Below are positions 25,827-34,171 of a stretch of DNA of 64,000 bases, in pieces. The position numbers were made by a program, and so were the translations under genes. Under the pieces are notes generated by a model that did no database searches, was not told where the DNA came from, and was given only the letters and a program-made list of their open reading frames with translations. How positions within the stretch are numbered: the first letter of the stretch is position 1; the number at the start of each line of letters is the position of its first letter. The DNA comes from Novosphingobium sp. FSW06-99 (GTDB lineage Bacteria > Pseudomonadota > Alphaproteobacteria > Sphingomonadales > Sphingomonadaceae), in contig NZ_KQ954263.1 of NCBI RefSeq assembly GCF_001519065.1, positions 62,001 to 126,000 on the forward strand. Reading direction: 5' to 3'.

Positions 25827-27576
25827 CCGTACCGGCATTGCGGTCGATGGCAAACCCGCTGCCGTCGGCGGCGCGCCAGACAAAGCCTTGTGCATGGTCC
25901 CAGTCGTGCGGCGCCATCATGCGCCCGTCGGGCGTGGACCAGATGCCATCTTCGGGGAACCGCGTGCGCGCCGGATGGTGGGCCGCGCGCCACGCCGCCA
26001 GCGCGGCGACGGCGTCTTCCAGCGCGCGGTCGCGACTGGTCCAGTCGATCCAGGTGATCGCGTTATCCTGCGCATAGGCGTTGTTGTTGCCGCGCTGGCT
26101 GCGGCCGAATTCATCACCCGCGGTCAACATGATCGTGCCGGTAGAGGCAAACAGCGTGCCGAGCATCGCGCGCGCCAGGCCCTGCCGCCGGGCGATAATC
26201 GCCGGGTCGTCGCTGGGCCCTTCGGCGCCGTTGTTCCAACTGAAATTTTCGCCATGGCCGTCGCGGTTGTCTTCGCCGTTGGCATGGTTATGGCGCCGGT
26301 CATAGGCCAGCGTGTCGGCCAGTGTGAAGCCATCGTGCGCGGCGAGGAAATTGACCGAGCGGCATGACCCGCGCTCGAACAGATCGGCCGACCCGGCGAT
26401 CCGCGTGGCCAGCAGCCCGGCAGGCGCATCGCCGCGCCAGAACCGCCGCACATCGTCGCGCCAGCGGTCGTTCCATTCCAGCCAACCCGCCGGAAAGTGC
26501 CCGAGTTGATAGCCGCCGGGCCCCACATCCCACGGTTCGGCAATCAGCACACGGTCATGCAGCAGCGGATCGGCAGCCAGTTCGGCAAAGATCGGCGCAT
26601 CCGCGGCAAAGCCGGGCCCGCGCGCCATCACTGTGGCCAGATCGAAGCGGAACCCATCGACGCCGGTGTGCCGCACGAAATGGCGCAGCGCATCGAGCAC
26701 CAGCGCCCGCAGCGCGGGATTGGCAAAATCGAGCGTGTTGCCGCACCCGGTGTCGTTGATCAGTGTGCCGTCGGGGGCATGGGCATAGGCCGCATTGTCG
26801 AGCCCGCGCAGCGCCAGCACGCCGCCGTGGACATCGCTTTCGCCGGTATGGTTGAACACCAGATCGAGCAGCACGCCGATCCCGGCCTGGCGCAGCGCGG
26901 CCACTGTCGCGGCGAGTTCGGCCATGCCGCCGGGGCACAGACGTGGATCGAGCGCCATCGGCACGACCGGATTGTAGCCCCAGGCGTTGTGCAGCCCCAG
27001 CGGAGGCAAGTGGCGTTCGTCGACCCACGCCACGATCGGCATCAGTTCGACCGCCGCCACGCGCAGCTTGTGCAGATGTGCGATCACCGCCGGGTGCGCC
27101 AACGCGGCGACCGTGCCGCGCTGGTGTTCGGGAATATCGGGATGCAGCATGGTGAAGCCGCGCACATTGACTTCGTAGATCAGCCCGCCGGGGGTGAACA
27201 GCGGCGGGGCGGGGGATACCACGGGCAGGGCGCCGGGCGCGATCGCGCGCGGCACCAGATCGGCGGTATTGACCCCGAATTGCCCCAGCGCCGGGTCCTG
27301 ACGGAACGGGCGGTCGAGTTCCACCGCGTGCGGATCGACCAGCAGCTTGGCCGGATCGAACCACAGCCCCGCTTCGGGGGCCCAGCGCCCGTCGGCGCGA
27401 AAGCCATAGCGCGCGCCCGCCAGATTGCCGGGCAGGGCCACTGTCCAGTCATCGCCGTCGCGCTCCATCGCCACGCGCCGTTCGCCGTGATCGTCGAACA
27501 GGCACAGCCACAGCGCCTCGGCCAGCGGGCTGCGCACCCGGAACCGGGTCGATGCCGGTCCGGGGCAAGCGGTCAC
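25783..27576 (-). CDS. glgX: Glycogen debranching enzyme GlgX
   Basis: 597-residue GH13 enzyme that removes short branches left by glycogen phosphorylase. An N-terminal carbohydrate-binding-like domain is followed by the TIM barrel: FNHTGESDVHGG (region II), GVDGFRFDLAT with the nucleophile Asp, LIAEPWDVGPGGYQLG with the acid Glu, and FLAAHDGFTLADTLAYDRRH with the transition-state His-Asp. It starts with GTG at 27576, overlapping the pgm stop (GTGA). It is shorter than the E. coli enzyme but all catalytic residues are visible. Last gene of the glycogen operon. Confidence 0.95.
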   Translation of the reverse strand: MTACPGPASTRFRVRSPLAEALWLCLFDDHGERRVAMERDGDDWTVALPGNLAGARYGFRADGRWAPEAGLWFDPAKLLVDPHAVELDRPFRQDPALGQFGVNTADLVPRAIAPGALPVVSPAPPLFTPGGLIYEVNVRGFTMLHPDIPEHQRGTVAALAHPAVIAHLHKLRVAAVELMPIVAWVDERHLPPLGLHNAWGYNPVVPMALDPRLCPGGMAELAATVAALRQAGIGVLLDLVFNHTGESDVHGGVLALRGLDNAAYAHAPDGTLINDTGCGNTLDFANPALRALVLDALRHFVRHTGVDGFRFDLATVMARGPGFAADAPIFAELAADPLLHDRVLIAEPWDVGPGGYQLGHFPAGWLEWNDRWRDDVRRFWRGDAPAGLLATRIAGSADLFERGSCRSVNFLAAHDGFTLADTLAYDRRHNHANGEDNRDGHGENFSWNNGAEGPSDDPAIIARRQGLARAMLGTLFASTGTIMLTAGDEFGRSQRGNNNAYAQDNAITWIDWTSRDRALEDAVAALAAWRAAHHPARTRFPEDGIWSTPDGRMMAPHDWDHAQGFVWRAADGSGFAIDRNAGTVSVLHPSQTPAAAE

Positions 27577-29201
27577 GTGATCACGCTGGGCTGCGTCCGC
27601 CCGGTGTGCCGCACGATCCCGGCCAGCGCATCGGCGGCGGTGATCAGGTCGGCCAGCATCGTGCCGGTGTCTTCATCGAGCGCGCCGCCGACCGGTTCAT
27701 AGCGTTCGAGATAGACGCGCAAGGTGGCCCCTTCGGTGCCGGTGCCCGACAGGCGGAACACGATGCGCGACCCGCCCTCGAACAGCACGCGCAGGCCCTG
27801 GTTGGCGCTGGTCGTGCCATCGACCGGGTCGAGATAGGAAAAGCTGTCGGCCACCGCGACGCGCAGCGATCCGAACGTCGCGCCCGGCAGATCGGGCAGG
27901 CTGGCGGTCAGTTCGCCGATCAGCGCATCGGCAATGTCGGTCGGCAGCGCTTCGTAATCGTGCCGCGCGTAATAATTGCGGCCATAAGTCGCCCAATGTT
28001 CGTGCGCGAGCGCATCGACGCTGATCCGCCGCACAGCCAGGATGTTGAGCCACAGCAGCACCGCCCACAGCCCGTCCTTTTCGCGCACATGGTCCGACCC
28101 GGTGCCCGCGCTTTCCTCGCCGCAAATCGTCACCAGCCCGGCATCGAGCAGATTGCCGAAGAATTTCCACCCGGTGGGGGTTTCAAAGGCGGGGATGCCC
28201 AGGGCCTGTGCCACGCGGTCGGCGGCGGCGCTGGTCGGCATCGAGCGGGCAATGCCTTTCAGCCCCGCCGCATAGGCGGGCGCGCGATGCGCGTTGGCGG
28301 CCAGCATGGCCAGACTGTCGGACGGGGTGATGAACCGGCCGCGCCCGACGATCAGGTTGCGATCGCCATCGCCGTCCGACGCGGCGCCGATGATCGGCGC
28401 ATCGGGGCCGAACATCGTGTCGAACAGGACTTTGGCGTGGACCATGTTGGGATCGGGGTGATGCCCGCCGAAATCTTCGAGCGGCACGCCGTTTTTCACG
28501 GTTCCCGCGCGAAAGCCCAGCCGCCGTTCGAGAATCTCGATCGCATAGGGCCCGGTGACGGCGTGCATTGCGTCGAAGGTCGCGGTGAACCCCTCGGCCA
28601 CGGCGGCGCGGATCGCGGCGAAATCGAACAGCGTTTCCATCAGGTCAGCATAATCGGCCACCGGGTCGATCACGCTGACCGTCAGATCGCCAATGCAAGT
28701 GTCGCCCGGCATGTCGAGATCGATGTCATCCGCCGTGACGGTCAGCCAGCGGTCGATCGTCAGCGTGCGGGCATAGATCGCCTCGGTCACCGCTTCGGGG
28801 GCTGGGCCGCCATTGGCGATGTTGTATTTGATGCCGAAATCTTCCTCGGGGCCGCCGGGATTGTGGCTGGCCGACAGCACCAGACCGCCGCTGGCGCCAT
28901 ATTTGCGGATGACATGGCTGGCGGCCGGCGTCGACAGGATGCCGCCCTGGCCGACCAGCACGCGGGCATAACCGTTGGCGGCGGCGATGCGGATGGCCGC
29001 CTGGATCACCGTGCGGTTGTGATAACGGCCATCCCCGCCGATCACCAGTGTGGCGGCGGGACCGCGATCGACCACATCGAATACCGCCTGGATGAAGTTT
29101 TCGGCATAGTTTGGCTGGGCAAACACCCTGACCTTTTTGCGCAGGCCCGATGTTCCCGGTTTTTGACCGGCAAACGGCGTGGTGGGAACCGAAACGATCA
29201 T
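27573..29201 (-). CDS. pgm: Alpha-D-glucose phosphate-specific phosphoglucomutase
   Basis: 542-residue phosphoglucomutase interconverting glucose 1-phosphate and glucose 6-phosphate. ATG 29201 gives MIVSVPTTPFAGQKPGTSGL. The active-site phosphoserine loop is LVLSASHNPGGPEEDFGIKY. The metal loop is ASDGDGDRN, the sugar-binding loop is ICGEESAGTGSDHVREKDGL and the phosphate-binding loop is FRLSGTGTEGATLR. Length matches the eukaryote-like PGM1 type. Overlaps of four bases with both glgA and glgX show a tightly coupled operon linking the glycogen pool to glycolysis. Confidence 0.96.
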   Translation of the reverse strand: MIVSVPTTPFAGQKPGTSGLRKKVRVFAQPNYAENFIQAVFDVVDRGPAATLVIGGDGRYHNRTVIQAAIRIAAANGYARVLVGQGGILSTPAASHVIRKYGASGGLVLSASHNPGGPEEDFGIKYNIANGGPAPEAVTEAIYARTLTIDRWLTVTADDIDLDMPGDTCIGDLTVSVIDPVADYADLMETLFDFAAIRAAVAEGFTATFDAMHAVTGPYAIEILERRLGFRAGTVKNGVPLEDFGGHHPDPNMVHAKVLFDTMFGPDAPIIGAASDGDGDRNLIVGRGRFITPSDSLAMLAANAHRAPAYAAGLKGIARSMPTSAAADRVAQALGIPAFETPTGWKFFGNLLDAGLVTICGEESAGTGSDHVREKDGLWAVLLWLNILAVRRISVDALAHEHWATYGRNYYARHDYEALPTDIADALIGELTASLPDLPGATFGSLRVAVADSFSYLDPVDGTTSANQGLRVLFEGGSRIVFRLSGTGTEGATLRVYLERYEPVGGALDEDTGTMLADLITAADALAGIVRHTGRTQPSVIT

Positions 29202-30646
29202 CGTGCCTCCAGCAACTGTTGATAGAGGTCGGCATAGGCCTTGCCGCTGCGACCCCACGAAAAATCGGATTTCATGCCGGCGCGCTGGATTGCCTGCCAC
29301 ACCGCGGGCTGGCGGTGCAGCAGCACGGTGCGTTCGATCGCCTCGGCCAGCGCGTCTGGCGTTACCGTGTTGAATTGCACGCCGGTTGCGGCCCCTGCGG
29401 CGATCGCGGCCAGATTGGCATCGACCACCGTATCGACCAGCCCGCCGGTGCGCGCCACCACCGGCACGCAGCCATAGGCCAGGCCATAGAGCTGGGTCAG
29501 GCCGCACGGTTCGAAGCGGCTGGGCACGAGAATGGCATCGCCGCCGCCCTGCATGCGGTGCGACAGCCCTTCGTCATAGCCGATGCGCACGCCGACCCGG
29601 CCCGGATGGCGCGCGGTGGCGGCGACAAATCCGGCCTCCAGCGCCTTGTCGCCCGATCCCAGCACCGCCAGCCGCGCGCCGCAGCCGATCAGATGGTCGA
29701 TCGTCTGCAACAGCACGTCCATGCCTTTTTGCCAGGTCAGGCGGCTGATCACCACGAACAGCGGGCCGGTGCCGGCCTCGATCCCGAATTCGGCCTCGAC
29801 CCGCGCGCGGTTGGTGGCGCGGCGCGCCAGCGTGCGCACAGTGAATGGCGCGGCAAGTTGCGGGTCGGTGGCGGGGTCCCATTCGTGCGTGTCGATACCG
29901 TTGACGATGCCGTGCACCTGGCCGGCGCGCGCGCGGATCAGCCCGTCGAGCCCCATGCCGAATTCGCTGTGGCGAATTTCGCGCGCATAGGTCGGGCTGA
30001 CGGTGGTGATCGCCCAGGCGGATTCGAGCCCGGCCTTCAGAAATCCCACCCCGCCGTGGTATTCGACCCCGTTGATCGACCAGGCCTCTGGCGGCAGGTC
30101 CAGCCGATCGAACAGCGCGCGCGGGAAATGGCCCTGAAAGGCCATGTTGTGGATGGTCACCACCGATGGCGGCGCATCGCCCGCCGGGGCAAACCGCAGA
30201 TAGGCCGCGCACAGCGCCGCCTGCCAGTCATGCGCATGGGCGATGTCGAACCGTGCCCCGCGCACAGCGCCGCTGGCAACATCGGCCGCGGCGCGCGAAA
30301 AGGCGGCGAAGCGCAGGCCGTTATCGGCCCAGTCGCGCCCGTTGCCATCGACATAGGGCCCGCCATCGCGGCGGAACAGGCCCGGCGCATCGACCACGAG
30401 CAGGGCGTGACCGCCGATCCTGCCCGCCACCAGCCGCGCCGGTTCGCCCAGCAGCGAGGGCCAGGCATGCACCTGCTTTGCCTTGCCCAGCGCGGCCAGC
30501 ACGGCAGGATAGCCGGGCAGCAGCGTCGTCATCGCCACGTCATGCGGAGCCACCGCGCCCGCCAAGGCGCCGACGACATCGGCAAGGCCCCCTGTCTTGA
30601 CCAACGGCACGGCTTCGGAAGCGATCGACAGCACCCGGATGGTCAT
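29198..30646 (-). CDS. glgA: Glycogen synthase GlgA
   Basis: 482-residue GT5 enzyme that extends alpha-1,4-glucan from ADP-glucose. The ADP-glucose-binding KTGGLADVVGALAG lies at about residues 17-30. HAHDWQAAL and TIHNMAFQGHFPRALFDRLD are typical of the N-domain. FVVISRLTWQKGMDVLLQTI and ILVPSRFEPCGLTQLYGLAY carry the C-domain catalytic site. GAAGGAGTT lies just before the ATG. The 40-base gap to glgC holds a GC palindrome. Fourth gene of the operon. Confidence 0.97.
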   Translation of the reverse strand: MTIRVLSIASEAVPLVKTGGLADVVGALAGAVAPHDVAMTTLLPGYPAVLAALGKAKQVHAWPSLLGEPARLVAGRIGGHALLVVDAPGLFRRDGGPYVDGNGRDWADNGLRFAAFSRAAADVASGAVRGARFDIAHAHDWQAALCAAYLRFAPAGDAPPSVVTIHNMAFQGHFPRALFDRLDLPPEAWSINGVEYHGGVGFLKAGLESAWAITTVSPTYAREIRHSEFGMGLDGLIRARAGQVHGIVNGIDTHEWDPATDPQLAAPFTVRTLARRATNRARVEAEFGIEAGTGPLFVVISRLTWQKGMDVLLQTIDHLIGCGARLAVLGSGDKALEAGFVAATARHPGRVGVRIGYDEGLSHRMQGGGDAILVPSRFEPCGLTQLYGLAYGCVPVVARTGGLVDTVVDANLAAIAAGAATGVQFNTVTPDALAEAIERTVLLHRQPAVWQAIQRAGMKSDFSWGRSGKAYADLYQQLLEAR

Positions 30647-30662
30647 ACAACTCCTTCGTATT

Positions 30663-30683
30663 TCCTCCCCGGAACGGGGAGGA
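30663..30683. repeat. GC-rich extragenic palindrome (TCCTCCCC...GGGGAGGA)
   Basis: TCCTCCCCG-GAA-CGGGGAGGA forms a nine-pair stem in the glgC-glgA gap. Near-identical elements occur at 39998-40019 and twice at 53208-53335, so this is a dispersed family. Within the operon it may act as an RNA processing or stability element. Confidence 0.7.
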
Positions 30684-30686
30684 TTT

Positions 30687-31967
30687 TCAGGTCTTGGCGG
30701 CCAGCCGGTCGAGCATGGACCGGGTGATCAGGCATACCCCGTTTTCGGTGCGGCGGAAACGTGTTGCATCAAGTTCGGGATCTTCGCCGACCACCAGACC
30801 TTCGGGAATGCGCACGCCCGAATCGAGGATCACGCGTTTCAGCCGCGCGCCGCGCCCGATGTTGCAATAAGGCAGGATCACGCCTTCTTCGACGGAGGAC
30901 CACGACCCCATCTTGACCCCGGTGAACAACAGGCTGCGCCGCGCCACCGCACCCGACACGATGCAGTCCTGACTGATCAGCGAGGATATCGCCATGCCGC
31001 GCCGACCGTCCTGATCGTGGACGAACTTGGCCGGGGCGGCGATGATCTGGTCTGTCCAGATCGGCCATTCGCGGTCATACATGTCGAGCTTTGGCACGGT
31101 GTCGGTCAGATCGAGATTGGCCTCGAAATAGGCATCGAGCGTGCCCACGTCGCGCCAGTATTCCTCGATCTCGTCGGCGGCGCGGATGCAACTGTCGGTG
31201 AACTTGTGGGCCACCGCCTTGCCGTGCCGGACGATATAGGGGATGATGTCGCCGCCGAAATCACGCGTCGATCCCGGCGTTGCGGCATCGCGCCGCAACT
31301 GGTCGAACAGGAACTGCGTTTCGAACACATAGATGCCCATCGAGGCCAGACTGTGCGCGCTATCGCCGGGAATGGTTGGCGGATCGGCTGGCTTTTCGAC
31401 GAACGCGGTGATCCGGCTGTCGGTATCGACCGCCATCACGCCAAACCCGGTCGCCTCCATTTTCGGCACGACCAGGCAGCCCACGGTGACATCGGCGCCC
31501 GAGTTGACGTGCTGTTGCAGCATCAGCTCATAATCCATCTTGTAGATATGATCGCCGGCCAGAATGACCATGTATTTGGGCGCATGGCTGGCGATGATGT
31601 CGATGTTCTGAAACACCGCATCGGCGGTGCCTTCATACCACATCAGTTCCGATACGCGCTGCGATGCGGGCAGGATGTCAAAGCTTTCGTTGCGTTCGGG
31701 GCGCATGAAATTCCACGCGCGGTTCATGTGGCGGATCAGCGAATGCGCCTTGTACTGCGTTGCCACGCCGATGCGGCGAATGCCTGAATTGAGCGCGTTC
31801 GACAGGGCAAAATCGATGATCCGGCTGACTCCGCCGAAATAGACCGCCGGTTTGGCGCGGTTGTCGGTCAATTCCTTCAACCGGCTGCCACGCCCGCCCG
31901 CCAGCACATAGGCCATCGCGTCGCGCGCCAAGGGCTGTCCGACTGTCCTGTCCCGTTTGGCCATCAT
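30687..31967 (-). CDS. glgC: Glucose-1-phosphate adenylyltransferase GlgC
   Basis: 426-residue enzyme that makes ADP-glucose from glucose 1-phosphate and ATP, the committed step of glycogen synthesis. The nucleotide site is AYVLAGGRGSRLKELTDNRA with RAKPAVYFGG. The catalytic region has ILAGDHIYKMDYELMLQ, and the sugar-phosphate site has GFGVMAVDTDSRITAFVEKP. A left-handed beta-helix C-terminus follows (about residues 300-426). Residues for allosteric control by sugar phosphates are expected in the family but were not mapped. Third gene of the operon; 18 bases separate it from glgB. Confidence 0.97.
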   Translation of the reverse strand: MMAKRDRTVGQPLARDAMAYVLAGGRGSRLKELTDNRAKPAVYFGGVSRIIDFALSNALNSGIRRIGVATQYKAHSLIRHMNRAWNFMRPERNESFDILPASQRVSELMWYEGTADAVFQNIDIIASHAPKYMVILAGDHIYKMDYELMLQQHVNSGADVTVGCLVVPKMEATGFGVMAVDTDSRITAFVEKPADPPTIPGDSAHSLASMGIYVFETQFLFDQLRRDAATPGSTRDFGGDIIPYIVRHGKAVAHKFTDSCIRAADEIEEYWRDVGTLDAYFEANLDLTDTVPKLDMYDREWPIWTDQIIAAPAKFVHDQDGRRGMAISSLISQDCIVSGAVARRSLLFTGVKMGSWSSVEEGVILPYCNIGRGARLKRVILDSGVRIPEGLVVGEDPELDATRFRRTENGVCLITRSMLDRLAAKT

Positions 31968-31985
31968 CCCCTCATTCTCCCTGTT

Positions 31986-34145
31986 TCACGCCTTTCCGGC
32001 ATATTCGAACATGACCGTCGCCAGCGGGGGCAGCACGACCAGCGCGGCGCCGTGGCTGGCGGTAACCGACCCCATGTTGCCCTGGCCCGATCCGCCATAG
32101 ATCGTGGCATCGCTGTTGAGCACTTCGCGCCATTCGCCGTCGATCGGCAGCGGCAGGCGATAGTGGCCGTGCAAGGTCGGGGTGAAATTGCTGATCACCG
32201 CGACCGGCGCCGCGCCCGGCGCCTGGCGCAACCAGGCAAACACGCTGGCCGCCGCATCGTCGACCACCAGCCAGGCAAACCCGTCGCCCTCGCAATCGCG
32301 CGCGTGCAGCGCGGGCAGGGCGCGATAGGCGCGGTTGAGATCGCGCACCCAGCCTTGCATCCCCTGGTGCGGGGCATGGGCCAGCAAGTCCCAGTCCAGC
32401 TCGCGCGCTTCGCTCCATTCGCGGCTTTGCGCAAATTCCTGCCCCATGAACAGCAGCTTTTTGCCCGGATAGCCCCACATCAGGCCGTAATATGCGCGCA
32501 GACTGGCAAATTTCTGCCAGTCGTCGCCGCTCATCTTGTTGAGCAGCGAGCCCTTGCCGTGGACCACTTCATCGTGGCTGAGCGGCAGCACGAAGTTTTC
32601 GGCAAAGGCATACATCAACCCGAAGGTGATCTCGTCATGGTGAAACTGCCGATGCACCGGCTCGCGCGCCATATAGCTCAGCGTGTCGTGCATGAAGCCC
32701 ATGTTCCACTTGAACCCGAAGCCGAGCCCCTTTTCATGCGTCGGCAGACACACCCCGGGCCATGACGTGCTCTCTTCGGCGATGGTGATGACGCCGGGAT
32801 GACGGCCATAGACCGCGCGGTTCATCCCTTGCAGAAAATGCACCGCTTCCCAGTTTTCGCGCCCACCCTGTGCGTTGGGAATCCATTCGCCTGCCGCGCG
32901 CGAATAGTCGCGGTACAGCATCGAGGCGACGGCATCGACGCGTAACCCGTCGACATGATAGATTTCGGCCCAGAACAACGCGTTGTTGGTCAAAAATGCC
33001 TCGACCTCGCGCCGCCCGAAATTGTAGATCGCGGTGTTCCAGTCGGGGTGGAACCCCTGGCGCGGGTCGGCATGTTCGTAAAGACTGGTGCCGTCGAATT
33101 TGGCCAGGCCATGCGCGTCGGTCGGAAAATGCGCCGGGACCCAGTCGATCAGCACACCGATCCCGGCGCGGTGCGCGCCGTCGACAAATCGGGCAAACCC
33201 GTCGGGACCGCCAAACCGCGCGGTCGGGGCATAGAGCCCGGTGGTCTGATAGCCCCAGCTCGGATCATAGGGATGTTCGCTGACCGGCATGAATTCGATA
33301 TGGGTAAAGCCCATCTCGACGACATAGGGGATCAATTGTTCGGCCAGTTCGTCCCAGGTCGGAAATTCACGGCCCGGTGGCCGGCGCCATGATCCGGGAT
33401 GGACTTCATAGATCGTGATCGGCTGGCGGCGCGGATCGGTGGCCGCCCAATGCGCGCGATGCGCCCCATCGCCCCATTCGGGCTTGCCCGGGGTGGCAAC
33501 GATCGAGGCGGTGGCGGGCCGCAATTCGGATGCAAAGGCAAACGGATCGGCCTTCAACGGCTGAACCACCCCGTCGGGGCCGGTCACGCGGTATTTGTAG
33601 GCGCGGCCAAGCCCGATCTCGGGGATGAAGATTTCCCAGATCCCGGTGTCGGCGCGGCGGCGCATCGGGTGGCGCCTGCCGTCCCAGTCGTTGAAATCGC
33701 CGACCACCGCAACCAGCGCGGCATTGGGCGCCCACACCGCAAAATGCACGCCGGTTGCGCCTTCATGGTCAATGACATGCGCGCCGATCTTGTCAAACAG
33801 GCGGAAATGGGTGCCTTCGCCGATCAGGAAATCGTCGGTCGGCCCCAGCACCGGGCCGAACGAATAAGGATCGGTGATCCACCATTCGTGCCCGCCGTTG
33901 CGGCAGCGATAGCGCAAGGGCTGGCGCGCGGCATCGAGCGGCCCTTCGAACAGGCCGCGCGGATCGACCCGTGGCAGCGTGCCCAGCGACTGCCCGGACA
34001 GGCTGAACGCCTCGACCTCGGCCGCGCCCGGCAGCAGCGCGCGGGCAAAGCCGCCGCCGGGCCCCTCGTGCAGGCCCAGCACCGAGAACGGATCGGCATG
34101 GGTGCCTGCAAGCAGGGCATCGATGGCAGTGGCCGGCGGCTGCAT
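31986..34145 (-). CDS. glgB: 1,4-alpha-glucan branching enzyme GlgB
   Basis: 719-residue GH13 branching enzyme. The start at 34145 (MQPPATAIDALLAGTHADPF) begins the N1 domain. A CBM48-like domain (VHFAVWAPNAALVAVVGDFN) precedes the barrel. Catalytic regions are DWVPAHFPTDAHGLAKFDGT, VDGLRVDAVASMLYRDYSR (nucleophile Asp), ITIAEESTSWPGV (acid Glu) and LPLSHDEVVHGKGS (His-Asp). It introduces alpha-1,6 branches into the glucan made by GlgA. Second gene of the operon, 26 bases after glgP. Confidence 0.97.
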   Translation of the reverse strand: MQPPATAIDALLAGTHADPFSVLGLHEGPGGGFARALLPGAAEVEAFSLSGQSLGTLPRVDPRGLFEGPLDAARQPLRYRCRNGGHEWWITDPYSFGPVLGPTDDFLIGEGTHFRLFDKIGAHVIDHEGATGVHFAVWAPNAALVAVVGDFNDWDGRRHPMRRRADTGIWEIFIPEIGLGRAYKYRVTGPDGVVQPLKADPFAFASELRPATASIVATPGKPEWGDGAHRAHWAATDPRRQPITIYEVHPGSWRRPPGREFPTWDELAEQLIPYVVEMGFTHIEFMPVSEHPYDPSWGYQTTGLYAPTARFGGPDGFARFVDGAHRAGIGVLIDWVPAHFPTDAHGLAKFDGTSLYEHADPRQGFHPDWNTAIYNFGRREVEAFLTNNALFWAEIYHVDGLRVDAVASMLYRDYSRAAGEWIPNAQGGRENWEAVHFLQGMNRAVYGRHPGVITIAEESTSWPGVCLPTHEKGLGFGFKWNMGFMHDTLSYMAREPVHRQFHHDEITFGLMYAFAENFVLPLSHDEVVHGKGSLLNKMSGDDWQKFASLRAYYGLMWGYPGKKLLFMGQEFAQSREWSEARELDWDLLAHAPHQGMQGWVRDLNRAYRALPALHARDCEGDGFAWLVVDDAAASVFAWLRQAPGAAPVAVISNFTPTLHGHYRLPLPIDGEWREVLNSDATIYGGSGQGNMGSVTASHGAALVVLPPLATVMFEYAGKA

Positions 34146-34171
34146 TGGTTGTGTGTTCCTCTCCCGCCCGG